From the NCBI RefSeq assembly GCF_010671565.1, contig NZ_JAABOQ010000005.1, forward strand, positions 124,001-188,000: 64,000 nt of DNA. The letters run 5' to 3'. A program made the translations under genes and the position numbers. Below, in pieces: positions 8,201-15,592 of this stretch (its first letter is position 1; every line of letters begins with the position of its first letter). The notes beneath the pieces were generated by a model that had not been told where the DNA came from, searched no databases, and saw only the letters and a program-made list of their open reading frames with translations. The DNA is from Spongiivirga citrea. GTDB lineage: Bacteria > Bacteroidota > Bacteroidia > Flavobacteriales > Flavobacteriaceae.

Positions 8201-8785
8201 TTATTTTAATGCTTGTATAAAGGTAGAAGCTAAAGCTTCTAGATCTTTCCTGTTTTTATTCATAATGCCAGTCATGCGCAATCCCTGCAAGCAGGTTGTA
8301 ATGTACAGAGCGTATTTTTTAGTGGACTGAAGCTTGTTGATACTGCCGTCTTCTTGCCCTTTTTTAATGAGGCTTTCAAAAAATGCTATTCCTTTCTCGT
8401 CCGATCTAATTAGCCAATTAATGACCTCTTTATACGATGATGAGCCCAATTCACTCTTACAATTAACAATCATACAGCCCTTGTTATCCAAATCTTTAAT
8501 AATTGTGGTTACGAATAGTTTGAAAACGTTTTGAATGGCTGTGTACCCATTTTTTGCTTTTGCTGTACATGCTTTATGTAGATCATCGTGGGTGTTTTTA
8601 TAAACATCAAGCGTCGCTAAATACAAATCCATTTTCGACCCGAAAGAATTGTAAATACTAGATCTATTCAATCCTGTTGCATCTACAAGATCTTGCATAC
8701 CAGTGCCATTGTATCCCTTTTTGTGAAATACCGCAGTCGCCTTCGAAAGCACTTCTTCTTTGTTATATTGAATTGTATTTGCCAT
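8201..8785 (-). CDS. TetR/AcrR-family transcriptional regulator
   Basis: The 194-residue repressor has an N-terminal HTH (about 8-55: EEVLSKATAVFHKKGYNGTGMQDLVDATGLNRSSIYNSFGSK), which is the canonical TetR reading head. A C-terminal all-helical ligand/dimer domain has cysteines in KGCMIVNCKSELG. It belongs to the group controlling small oxidoreductase operons. It is followed by an SDR gene on the same strand, and both are preceded by a common palindrome. The one before tetR overlaps a TAATTTTG -7 element, so autorepression is likely. The ligand is unknown. Confidence 0.93.
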   Translation of the reverse strand: MANTIQYNKEEVLSKATAVFHKKGYNGTGMQDLVDATGLNRSSIYNSFGSKMDLYLATLDVYKNTHDDLHKACTAKAKNGYTAIQNVFKLFVTTIIKDLDNKGCMIVNCKSELGSSSYKEVINWLIRSDEKGIAFFESLIKKGQEDGSINKLQSTKKYALYITTCLQGLRMTGIMNKNRKDLEALASTFIQALK

Positions 8786-8789
8786 TAAT

Positions 8790-8812
8790 TTGAAATGAAC
8801 GTTCCAAAATTA
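8790..8812 (-). promoter_or_regulatory. Putative TetR operator overlapping the tetR promoter
   Basis: TTGAAATGAACGTTCCAA (8790-8807) is an imperfect palindrome matching the site before the SDR gene. On the minus strand TAATTTTG (8812-8805) fits the -7 consensus TAnnTTTG exactly and overlaps the palindrome. The tetR ATG is about 20 bases further. Repressor bound here would block RNA polymerase. Confidence 0.65.
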
Positions 8813-8876
8813 ATCATTTACTCCTATTCGAATTGTTAAATAGAAGCTAAATTTTAAAAAATACTAAATTGCGAGT

Positions 8877-9827
8877 ATGAAAGTACTGCATTTAGATACC
8901 AACCACGAGCTGCTTGCAAGCGGATTGGAGGCCTTAGGCTGCGAAAATCATTTTAACTATACCGATTCAAAAGACGTAATTGAAAAAATCGTCCATGAGT
9001 TTGATGGCTTGATCATAAGAAGCCGCTTTGTCATTGACGAAAACTTCTTATCAAAGGCAACACATTTAAAATTTATTGGTCGTGTAGGGGCAGGTTTAGA
9101 AAATATCGATGTTGATTTTGCAAAGAAAAATAACATCCAATTATTGAATGCCCCCGAAGGAAACCGCAATGCGGTAGGAGAGCATGCCCTTGGAATGTTA
9201 TTGTCCCTATTTAATAAACTGAATAAAGGCCATAATGAAATTTGCAATGGGAAATGGGACCGTGAAGGCAACCGCGGTCTAGAGATAGAAGGAAAAACCA
9301 TTGGGGTTATTGGATATGGTAATATGGGAAAGGCATTTTCAAAAAAACTAATAGGGTTCGATTGTGAGGTGCTATGTTACGATATTGTTGGTGGCGTTGG
9401 AGACGACAATGCAAGGCAGGTAGGAATTTTAGAATTCCAAAAGAAGGTTGATGTCGTTAGCTTACACACACCGCAAACCCCAGAAACGATGGGTATGATC
9501 AATACCGATTTTATTAATGAATTTCAAAAACCATTTTGGTTTATTAATACCGCGCGAGGAAAAAGTGTAGTAACAGCCGATTTGGTTGCCGCTTTAAAAT
9601 CAAGAAAAATACTCGGCGCGGGATTGGATGTTTTAGAATACGAAAAGTCCTCGTTTGAAAATATGTTTGATGGCGGAAATTTGCCAGATGCATTCCAATA
9701 TCTAATGGATGTGAATAATGTTATCTTGAGTCCACATGTTGCAGGTTGGACGGTAGAAAGCAAGGAAAAATTAGCACAAACGATTGTCGCTAAAGTAGCC
9801 GCTAACTTTTTTAATTCGGAAAGTTGA
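8877..9827 (+). CDS. D-2-hydroxyacid dehydrogenase (phosphoglycerate-dehydrogenase-like)
   Basis: The 316-residue NAD-dependent dehydrogenase has the Rossmann motif GYGNMG (146-151). The catalytic triad of the family is present: R227 in INTARG, E254 in LDVLEYE and H287 in LSPHVAG. Signature 2 is seen at VDVVSLHTP. The C-terminal ACT/regulatory domain of long SerA enzymes is missing, as usual for the short form. It may oxidise 3-phosphoglycerate for serine synthesis or another D-2-hydroxyacid; no serC or serB is nearby. The last four bases overlap the TTG start of the next gene. Confidence 0.92.
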   Translation: MKVLHLDTNHELLASGLEALGCENHFNYTDSKDVIEKIVHEFDGLIIRSRFVIDENFLSKATHLKFIGRVGAGLENIDVDFAKKNNIQLLNAPEGNRNAVGEHALGMLLSLFNKLNKGHNEICNGKWDREGNRGLEIEGKTIGVIGYGNMGKAFSKKLIGFDCEVLCYDIVGGVGDDNARQVGILEFQKKVDVVSLHTPQTPETMGMINTDFINEFQKPFWFINTARGKSVVTADLVAALKSRKILGAGLDVLEYEKSSFENMFDGGNLPDAFQYLMDVNNVILSPHVAGWTVESKEKLAQTIVAKVAANFFNSES

Positions 9828-10240
9828 AAAAAATTGTTCTCATTTTCACTGCGCTAATTGTTGCTTTGCTTAGCCTTTTTCAGTTAAGTAAGTATTCATA
9901 CATGGCTGGAGAGAGTAAAATTGAAATAGTAATTGCTGTCATAGCTGTTATTTTCTTCATTTTGGGAGTGTACCTTAATAAGAAAAGTCTGCATTCCGAG
10001 AAACCATCTGATAATGAGATTGACCAAAGTCAAATTGATGCCATAGGACTTAGTAAACGTGAATACGAAGTGCTAATTCAAATACATAAGGGGTTCTCAA
10101 ACAAAGAGATCGCCGAACATTTATTTCTATCAGAAAGCACCATCAAAACACATGTGTCTAATATTCTTGTTAAACTAGACGCAAAAAGAAGAACACAGGC
10201 CATTCAAAAAGCAAAAGCCCTTCAAATATTACCTTCGTAG
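9824..10240 (+). CDS. Membrane-tethered LuxR/GerE-type HTH protein
   Basis: The 138-residue protein has two membrane helices at the N-terminus (about 3-23 and 33-53) joined by a short loop. A linker leads to a C-terminal GerE helix-turn-helix (about 77-135: LSKREYEVLIQIHKGFSNKEIA, ESTIKTHVSNILVKL). There is no receiver or kinase domain. Placing the DNA-binding domain directly on a membrane hairpin suggests a one-component regulator that senses the envelope, which is inference. The start TTG at 9824 overlaps the dehydrogenase stop by four bases, and no later ATG would keep the first helix. A DUF4199 membrane gene follows on the same strand. Confidence 0.8.
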   Translation: MKKIVLIFTALIVALLSLFQLSKYSYMAGESKIEIVIAVIAVIFFILGVYLNKKSLHSEKPSDNEIDQSQIDAIGLSKREYEVLIQIHKGFSNKEIAEHLFLSESTIKTHVSNILVKLDAKRRTQAIQKAKALQILPS

Positions 10241-10337
10241 AGCGGTTTCATACGAAAGTATGAGCGTTTTGGTACTTTAGTATGAGTATTTGAGCGGCGC
10301 CTCAGCCTACATTTGCTTCAACTTTAAACTGATAAAA

Positions 10338-10850
10338 ATGAAAAAAACTGTATTAAGATTTGGGCTGTTTGGAGCCATCACGATTTGTGTGTTATTCGTT
10401 TTAGCACTTTCCTTAGGTAGTGGGTTAGACTATTCTGCGCAAGAGATTATCGGGTATTCATCGATGATCATTTCACTGTCCTTTGTGTTTTTCGGAATAA
10501 AACATTTTAGAGATAAAGAAAACAATGGGGTTGTTACCTTTAAACAAGCTCTAAAAATCGGATTACTAATATCGCTACTTACGGCCTTAGCTTTTGGTGT
10601 ACTAGATACACTATATACACAACTTGTAAATCCTGATTTCGCAACTGAGTACTATACGGATTATATTAAAAAATTAGAAGAAACAGTACCCGCTGAAGAA
10701 TTAGAAGCGGCCGTTGCGACAGCAGAAATTCAAAAAGAATTGTTTAGTAATCCAGTAATGAGCTTTTTGTTAATGGCCGTTACCGTATTTGTAATTGGTT
10801 TCATAATTTCATTACTTTCATCCCTAGTGCTACAGCGTAAACAACCATAA
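10338..10850 (+). CDS. DUF4199 family membrane protein
   Basis: The 170-residue inner-membrane protein has four hydrophobic segments (about 8-28, 38-55, 77-97 and 140-162). Between segments 3 and 4 lies the family's extracytoplasmic helix-rich loop (DTLYTQLVNPDFATEYYTDY). This layout and the KNNGVVTFKQA-like motif (here ENNGVVTFKQALKIG) define DUF4199, a Bacteroidetes family of unknown function. The ATG at 10338 is chosen because a start at 10290 would add an unrelated non-basic leader. It follows the tethered HTH protein, and the pair could be functionally linked. Confidence 0.88.
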   Translation: MKKTVLRFGLFGAITICVLFVLALSLGSGLDYSAQEIIGYSSMIISLSFVFFGIKHFRDKENNGVVTFKQALKIGLLISLLTALAFGVLDTLYTQLVNPDFATEYYTDYIKKLEETVPAEELEAAVATAEIQKELFSNPVMSFLLMAVTVFVIGFIISLLSSLVLQRKQP

Positions 10851-10860
10851 ACCAGTTATA

Positions 10861-11316
10861 ATGACATCAAAAGCAACCACACCGGAAGAATACATTGGTG
10901 AACTTCCTGATGAGCGAAAGGAAGTTATCATAAAAATCAGAAAAGTAATTCAAGATAATCTGCCTAGCGGGTTTCAAGAAGGAATGGGTTATGGCATGAT
11001 GGCTTATTTTGTGCCGCATTCTAAATACCCAGATGGTTATCATTGTGATCCTAAAATTCCATTGCCGTTTATCAATCTTGCTTCACAAAAAAACTTTGTA
11101 GCACTATATCATTCTGGTATTTATGCAAAGAGGGAATTGTACGATTGGTTTGTAGGCGAATATCCGAAGTATGTAAAGACAAAATTGGATATGGGAAAAA
11201 GCTGCATCCGGTTTAAGAATATGAAGAATATCCCTTACGATTTAATTGGTGAACTGTGTACAAAAATGACTGCCGACGATTGGATAGCTTTATACGAAAA
11301 GAATGTAAAGAATTGA
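10861..11316 (+). CDS. DUF1801 domain protein
   Basis: The 151-residue cytoplasmic protein shows the DUF1801 (YdhG/YdeI-like) pattern: TPEEYIGELPDERKEVIIKIRKVI, then GMGYGMMAYF, a core FINLASQKNFVALYH, and GKSCIRFKNMKNIPYDLI. The family has a small alpha/beta fold related to frataxin-like proteins; its role is unclear, with iron-related or stress functions proposed. It starts ten bases after the DUF4199 gene and is probably co-transcribed. A second DUF1801 protein is encoded near 55 kb. Confidence 0.9.
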   Translation: MTSKATTPEEYIGELPDERKEVIIKIRKVIQDNLPSGFQEGMGYGMMAYFVPHSKYPDGYHCDPKIPLPFINLASQKNFVALYHSGIYAKRELYDWFVGEYPKYVKTKLDMGKSCIRFKNMKNIPYDLIGELCTKMTADDWIALYEKNVKN

Positions 11317-11336
11317 TAATCTTTTAAAACTACAAA

Positions 11337-11723
11337 ATGAAAAATCGAGTAACAGGCTTAGGTGGGTTCTTCTTTAAAACTGAAAATCCAGATGAAATAA
11401 AACAATGGTATAAAGATCGACTTGGATTACCAGTTGATCAATATGGCTGTACTTTCTGGTGGAAAGATAAAGAAGGAAATGACTGTTCAACCCAATGGTC
11501 ACCATTTAAAGAGGATACTCAATATTTTAATCCGAGTAAAAAACAATTCATGATGAATTTTCGGGTGGAGAACTTGGTTGAATTGTTGAAGGTGTTAAAA
11601 GAAGAGGGAGTAACAGTCGTTGGTGAAATAGAAGAATATGAATATGGAAAATTTGGTTGGATTTTAGATCCCGAAGGAAATAAATTAGAACTCTGGGAGC
11701 CAATTGATAAAGCCTTCTTGTAG
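11337..11723 (+). CDS. VOC-family (glyoxalase/bleomycin-resistance fold) protein
   Basis: The 128-residue protein has the two-module beta-alpha-beta-beta-beta VOC fold. An N-terminal module carries LGGFFFKTENPDEIKQWYKDRLGLP, and a C-terminal module ends in FGWILDPEGNKLELWEP, the usual place of the last metal ligand (E in ELWEP). VOC proteins are metal-dependent lyases, dioxygenases or drug-binding proteins; the substrate is not evident. It lies 20 bases after the DUF1801 gene, in an apparent operon. Confidence 0.9.
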   Translation: MKNRVTGLGGFFFKTENPDEIKQWYKDRLGLPVDQYGCTFWWKDKEGNDCSTQWSPFKEDTQYFNPSKKQFMMNFRVENLVELLKVLKEEGVTVVGEIEEYEYGKFGWILDPEGNKLELWEPIDKAFL

Positions 11724-11777
11724 CTGAGTTTTTTTCACTAAATTTAAGCCTGTTAACCATTTAAAAATTAAACAACC

Positions 11778-12215
11778 ATGTCAGACGACAATAAAAGTCT
11801 TGGTGACGATCTTAATGATATGATCGGGGATGCCAAAGAAGGGGCAAAAAAAGCAGCCGATAAAGTAAAAGAAGAGACAAAAGAATTTGCAGCGGAAGCA
11901 AAGGAAACTGCTAGTGAGTTTAAAGAAGGACTGGATAGTGTTACAGGATCGGAAAACAAGAAAATTCTTGCAGGTATCTTGGCTATCGTATTGGGTTCGT
12001 TCGGTGTCCATAAATTCATTTTAGGATATAACAAGGAAGGAATAATACTTTTGGCAATCAACTTAATTGGTATTGCAACTTCTTGCTTAGGTATTGGTGT
12101 ATTTATATCAATGGCGGCTGGAATTATTGGCTTAATTGAAGGAATTATGTATCTCACTAAATCTGATGAGGAATTCTACAATACATATCAAGCTGGTAAA
12201 AAACCTTGGTTCTAA
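11778..12215 (+). CDS. TM2-domain protein with an amphipathic helical N-terminus
   Basis: Residues 1-58 are a charged Lys/Glu/Ala-rich region repeating K-E-x-x-K/E (KKAADKVKEETKEFAAEAKETASEFKEG), resembling LEA/apolipoprotein-like amphipathic helices. Residues about 60-125 are a TM2 domain: two membrane helices around GSFGVHKFILGYNKEGI, including the usual G-x-H-x-F-x-x-G motif. TM2 proteins are small membrane proteins of poorly known function. The gene is followed by a strong terminator and is the last of the plus-strand run from 8.9 kb. Confidence 0.88.
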   Translation: MSDDNKSLGDDLNDMIGDAKEGAKKAADKVKEETKEFAAEAKETASEFKEGLDSVTGSENKKILAGILAIVLGSFGVHKFILGYNKEGIILLAINLIGIATSCLGIGVFISMAAGIIGLIEGIMYLTKSDEEFYNTYQAGKKPWF

Positions 12216-12235
12216 AAATCACAAATTAATATACT

Positions 12236-12268
12236 AAAAAGGCAAATTTTAACACGATTTGCCTTTTT
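12236..12268 (+). terminator. Intrinsic terminator after the TM2 gene
   Basis: AAAAAGGCAAAT pairs with ATTTGCCTTTTT around a nine-base loop: a 7-bp core GGCAAAT/ATTTGCC with an A-run before and a T-run after. It begins about 20 bases past the stop codon and separates the TM2 gene from the ars operon. The A-run makes it possibly bidirectional. Confidence 0.85.
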
Positions 12269-12279
12269 GTTTTCAAATC

Positions 12280-12309
12280 ATCATCGTAATATTGCAATAT
12301 TACGATGAT
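12280..12309. promoter_or_regulatory. 30-bp perfect palindrome, putative ArsR operator
   Basis: ATCATCGTAATATTG is followed directly by its exact reverse complement, giving a 30-bp palindrome without spacer, ending 20 bases before the arsR ATG. ArsR/SmtB repressors bind AT-rich inverted repeats over their own promoters. The -33 element proposed for arsR lies at the centre of the palindrome, as expected for autorepression. Confidence 0.85.
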
Positions 12310-12322
12310 AAATTTATCTTTC
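12292..12322 (+). promoter_or_regulatory. Promoter of the ars operon
   Basis: TTG (12292-12294), a 20-base spacer and TATCTTTC (12315-12322) match the Bacteroidetes form TTG-N19/20-TAnnTTTG with one change. Only seven bases separate it from the arsR ATG, so the transcript may be leaderless or nearly so. The -33 part is inside the palindromic operator. Confidence 0.6.
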
Positions 12323-12329
12323 TTGAAAA

Positions 12330-12644
12330 ATGGGAACAACAAAAACCGATATTCACAGTATAGATACTATAGAAGTCGCGCAGGTAGCCAAAGTGCTAGC
12401 ACACCCTGCTCGTGTTGCTATTTTAAAGTATATAAGTGAACAAGAAGGCTGTATTTGCAATGATATTACAGAAGAGGTCGGACTTTCGCAAGCAACGGTA
12501 TCTCAACATTTGCAGGTGATTCGTGATGCTGGTTTAATACAAGGAAATGTGAAAGGGAAAAGTGTTTGTTATTGTCTGAGCAAATCTAATTTTGATCAAT
12601 TTTCTGTAGTGATGGATCAATTCTTTAAAGGTCTTTTAAAATAA
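12330..12644 (+). CDS. arsR: ArsR/SmtB-family metalloregulatory repressor
   Basis: The 104-residue winged-helix repressor contains the dimer helix AQVAKVLAHPARVAILKYI, a CICNDI segment (C41, C43) at the position of the As(III)-binding ELCVCDL motif of classical ArsR, and the recognition helix SQATVSQHLQVIRDAGLI. Binding of As(III) or another thiophilic ion at the Cys pair would release it from DNA. It is the first gene of a five-gene plus-strand operon. The next gene starts five bases after its stop codon. Confidence 0.93.
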   Translation: MGTTKTDIHSIDTIEVAQVAKVLAHPARVAILKYISEQEGCICNDITEEVGLSQATVSQHLQVIRDAGLIQGNVKGKSVCYCLSKSNFDQFSVVMDQFFKGLLK

Positions 12645-12649
12645 CCAAC

Positions 12650-14089
12650 ATGAGTACACCACTTTTAAAACGAGCATATAGTGATGAACTTTTTAAGCAA
12701 GAAGGGAATGAATTAATTCAACTCTTATCTGATCATCTTAGTTCACATATTGGTGAAAAGACAGATAAAGTTATTGAATGGTCAACTCCCAATGATGAAT
12801 ATGAATTTTGGGAACAATTTGCCAAGGAAAAGCATAGTACAAAGAATCTTTTTGAAACGATCTTAAATCGATCTATAGCCACTCATAATCCGAAATACAT
12901 TGGGCATCAGATCTCGCCAACAGTACCTGTTTCTGGTTTGGCAACCTTGCTTAGTGCCATGTTAAATAATGGGATGGCGGTTTATGAAATGGGTGCTGCG
13001 GCGACCGCTATCGAAAAGCTAGTCGTTAACGAGTTTACCAAAGCAATTGGTTACAATGATAATGCGGATGGCTTCCTGACTTCCGGCGGAACGCTAGCCA
13101 ATTTGACTGCTTTAATAGCGGCAAGAAAATCGGTTGCGAAAGATGATGTTTGGAATGATGGTCATACCAATAAATTAGCCGTATTAGTTTCAGAAGAGGC
13201 GCATTATTGCATAGATCGTGCGGCAAGAATTATGGGATTGGGTGATGGTGGAATTATCAAAGTTCCAGTGAATGAGAATTTCAAGATTAATACTAGTCAA
13301 TTAGAGACCGCATATAATAATGCTAAGAATAATGGCTACGAGGTAATCGCTGTTGTAGGTAGTGCACCGTCAACATCTTCTGGAGTTCACGATGATTTAG
13401 AAGCCTTAGCTGAGTTTGCCCAACAAAAAAATATTTGGTTTCATGTGGATGGAGCTCATGGGGGCGCAGCCGTGTTTTCGTCAAAATACAAGTACTTACT
13501 GAATGGGATTGAGCAAGCAGATTCAGTGGCAATTGACGGTCATAAAATGATGGCAACTTCTAGCATAACAACAGCCTTGCTGTTTAAACGATCTAATGAT
13601 ACTTATACCACCTTTAGTCAAAAAGCCCATTATTTATGGGATAAAAATGATGATTTAGAATGGTATAACCTGGCAAAACGAACTTTTGAGTGTACCAAGA
13701 GCATGATGAGTATCCGATTTTTTAGCATCATAAATGCATATGGCACTCAGTTTTTTGATGACTATGTCACCACATTATATGATTTAGGTAAAACCTTTGC
13801 TGACATCATAGAATCGAATGAAGAATTTGAACTAGCGATGCAGCCCGAAACCAATATTTTATGCTTCCGTGTTAAAGGTGATTTAGACTCAGAGGAAATA
13901 GGAAATATCAACCAACAAATAAGAAGGCAATTATTAGAAGATGGCGAGTTTTATATTGTGTCGACCTATTTAAAGGGAGTATTCTACTTGAGAGTAACTA
14001 TTATGAATGTCTTCACCAATGAATCTCATTTTAAAGCATTATTAAATAAAATTATTTCAATTAAAAATAATAGTAGTATAAACGTCTAA
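12650..14089 (+). CDS. PLP-dependent group II amino-acid decarboxylase
   Basis: The 479-residue protein matches the group II decarboxylases (glutamate, diaminobutyrate and aromatic amino-acid types). It has N-terminal NPKYIGHQISPT, the phosphate-binding region GFLTSGGTLANLTAL, EEAHYCIDRAARIMG with the histidine that stacks on PLP, HVDGAHGGAAV (Asp pairing with the pyridine N) and the Schiff-base lysine in SVAIDGHKMM. The substrate cannot be read off. Its place between arsR and a DUF6428 gene, under an ArsR operator, is unusual: core ars operons have no decarboxylase. Its base composition does not stand out from the neighbours. Confidence 0.92.
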   Translation: MSTPLLKRAYSDELFKQEGNELIQLLSDHLSSHIGEKTDKVIEWSTPNDEYEFWEQFAKEKHSTKNLFETILNRSIATHNPKYIGHQISPTVPVSGLATLLSAMLNNGMAVYEMGAAATAIEKLVVNEFTKAIGYNDNADGFLTSGGTLANLTALIAARKSVAKDDVWNDGHTNKLAVLVSEEAHYCIDRAARIMGLGDGGIIKVPVNENFKINTSQLETAYNNAKNNGYEVIAVVGSAPSTSSGVHDDLEALAEFAQQKNIWFHVDGAHGGAAVFSSKYKYLLNGIEQADSVAIDGHKMMATSSITTALLFKRSNDTYTTFSQKAHYLWDKNDDLEWYNLAKRTFECTKSMMSIRFFSIINAYGTQFFDDYVTTLYDLGKTFADIIESNEEFELAMQPETNILCFRVKGDLDSEEIGNINQQIRRQLLEDGEFYIVSTYLKGVFYLRVTIMNVFTNESHFKALLNKIISIKNNSSINV

Positions 14090-14189
14090 ATAGCGAATTA
14101 TGAAATGAGCGATAACAAATCTTGATATCTACCGAGATTATCAATGGCGAATTACATTTGACCTATGAAAAACAATAAAAAAAGAACAA

Positions 14190-14669
14190 ATGAAAACATC
14201 AGAATTCTTATCGATCTTAAAACAACATACGGATAAATCGTTGTTGTTTGAATATAGTCCTGGCATGTTGGTCGGAGCCAATTATCACGTTACAGAAGTA
14301 AAAAACATAACTGTAGATGCAGTTGATTGCGGTGCAAATACTGATTTCTGGAAAGAGACTGTTATTCAACTTTGGGAAAGTCCAACAGAAATTGGAAAGA
14401 CCGAATATTTAACCGTTTACAAAGCACTTTCTATATTGACGAAGGTAGATAAGATGAAGTCGATGGATCAGGACGCAGAAGTGAAGTTTGAATATGGCAA
14501 CGCCTTATTTCATACTGCTCATTTATTTGTTAACGATTTCGCAATAAATGATCGACAACTAATTTTTAATTTAGCTGTTACAAAAACCGACTGTAAGGCA
14601 AAAGATACTTGCGGAGTTCCCAATACGGAGACTGCAGAAGCTTGTGCTCCAGGAAGTGGTTGTTGCTAA
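14190..14669 (+). CDS. DUF6428 family protein with cysteine-rich tail
   Basis: The 159-residue cytoplasmic protein resembles the DUF6428 family found in Bacteroidetes arsenic operons (N-terminal MKTSEFLSILKQH, central GANYHVTEVKN and TDFWKETVIQLWE). The last 25 residues hold five cysteines (C135, C141, C152, C158, C159, with GSGCC at the end), a plausible site for As(III) or another soft metal. The molecular function is unknown. Binding of arsenite for transfer or storage is inferred from the cysteines and neighbours. About 100 bases without a clear signal precede it. Its stop overlaps the next start (TAATG). Confidence 0.85.
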   Translation: MKTSEFLSILKQHTDKSLLFEYSPGMLVGANYHVTEVKNITVDAVDCGANTDFWKETVIQLWESPTEIGKTEYLTVYKALSILTKVDKMKSMDQDAEVKFEYGNALFHTAHLFVNDFAINDRQLIFNLAVTKTDCKAKDTCGVPNTETAEACAPGSGCC

Positions 14670-15160
14670 TGAAAATAAGGGCGCTTACAAAAGATGATTG
14701 GTCTGCAGTAGCAGCGATTTATAAGGAAGGACTAGATACGGAAGTTGCGACTTTCGAGACTGAAATTCCGAGTTGGGAACAATGGGATGTCGCGCATATT
14801 TCTAGTTGCAGATTAGTCGCTGAAAAGGAAAATATGATATGCGGCTGGGCCGCTTTATCACCTGTTTCTAGAAGGAAAGCGTATAAAGGAGTCGCTGAGG
14901 TTAGTATTTATATTGCGGCAAGTGGGCGCGGTTTGAAAGTCGGACAGCGGTTGTTGTATCGATTGATAAGTGAAAGTGAAAAAGCTGGTTTTTGGACATT
15001 GCAAGCAGGGATTTTTTCAGAAAATAAGGTTAGTATTGCTTTGCATCAAAAAATGGGATTCCGAATGATTGGATTTCGTGAAAAAGTAGCCAGCCGAAAT
15101 GGAAAGTGGCATGATAACTGTTTGTTAGAAAGAAGAAGTAAGATAATAGGAATTAAATAG
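14669..15160 (+). CDS. ArsN-like GNAT N-acetyltransferase
   Basis: The 163-residue GNAT enzyme resembles phosphinothricin/ArsN acetyltransferases: MKIRALTKDDWSAVAAIYKEGL, ATFETEIPSW, the acceptor region CGWAALSPVS, VAEVSIYIAASGRGLKVGQRLL (acetyl-CoA pyrophosphate loop, normally R-G-x-G-x-G/A; here GRGLKVG), and SIALHQKMGFRMIGFREKV. ArsN1 enzymes acetylate the amino group of the organoarsenical antibiotic arsinothricin and of phosphinothricin, both glutamate mimics. The start is the ATG at 14669 that overlaps the DUF6428 stop codon; an upstream in-frame ATG at 14609 would run inside that gene. Confidence 0.88.
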   Translation: MKIRALTKDDWSAVAAIYKEGLDTEVATFETEIPSWEQWDVAHISSCRLVAEKENMICGWAALSPVSRRKAYKGVAEVSIYIAASGRGLKVGQRLLYRLISESEKAGFWTLQAGIFSENKVSIALHQKMGFRMIGFREKVASRNGKWHDNCLLERRSKIIGIK

Positions 15161-15164
15161 ATTA

Positions 15165-15584
15165 ATGAAAAGTAATGTATTGGTACTATGTACCGGAAAT
15201 TCGTGCCGAAGCCAGATGGCACATGGGTATTTAAATTATTTAGCAAAAACGAAAGCAAACGTTTACAGCGCTGGTATCGAGACGCATGGATTGAATCCGC
15301 ATGCTGTAGCGATTATGCAAGAAGATAGTATTGATATTTCTGCACACACATCTAATCATGTAGATGAGTACGCCGATGTGAATTTTGATTTTATCATTAC
15401 AGTTTGCGATCATGCACAGGAAAACTGTCCATATATTCCAGGTAGTGCCGAGCGTTTTCATTATAACTTCAGTGATCCATCAAAACTGAAAGGCACTGAA
15501 GATGAAATTCACGCAGCTTTTGAAGCGACCCGTAATGAGATTAAATCGTACTGCAAGACTTTTGTGCGCGAGAATTTGACTTAG
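15165..15584 (+). CDS. arsC: Arsenate reductase, thioredoxin-coupled (low-MW phosphatase fold)
   Basis: ArsC reduces arsenate to arsenite. This 139-residue protein has the phosphatase P-loop C9-TGNSC-R15-S and the redox pair C81/C88 (VCDHAQENCPY). These residues sit one position before the Cys10, Cys82 and Cys89 relay of S. aureus pI258 ArsC, so it should be recycled by thioredoxin. It starts four bases after the acetyltransferase gene and ends the operon. No ArsB or Acr3 arsenite pump follows; the next gene is convergent and unrelated, which is the odd feature of this locus. Confidence 0.95.
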   Translation: MKSNVLVLCTGNSCRSQMAHGYLNYLAKTKANVYSAGIETHGLNPHAVAIMQEDSIDISAHTSNHVDEYADVNFDFIITVCDHAQENCPYIPGSAERFHYNFSDPSKLKGTEDEIHAAFEATRNEIKSYCKTFVRENLT

Positions 15585-15592
15585 CTGATTGC

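Noticed and set aside
11768-12157. Minus-strand frame of 129 codons opposite the TM2 gene
   Set aside because: It mirrors the low-complexity, Lys/Glu/Ala-rich coding strand; the TM2 domain on the plus strand is clear.
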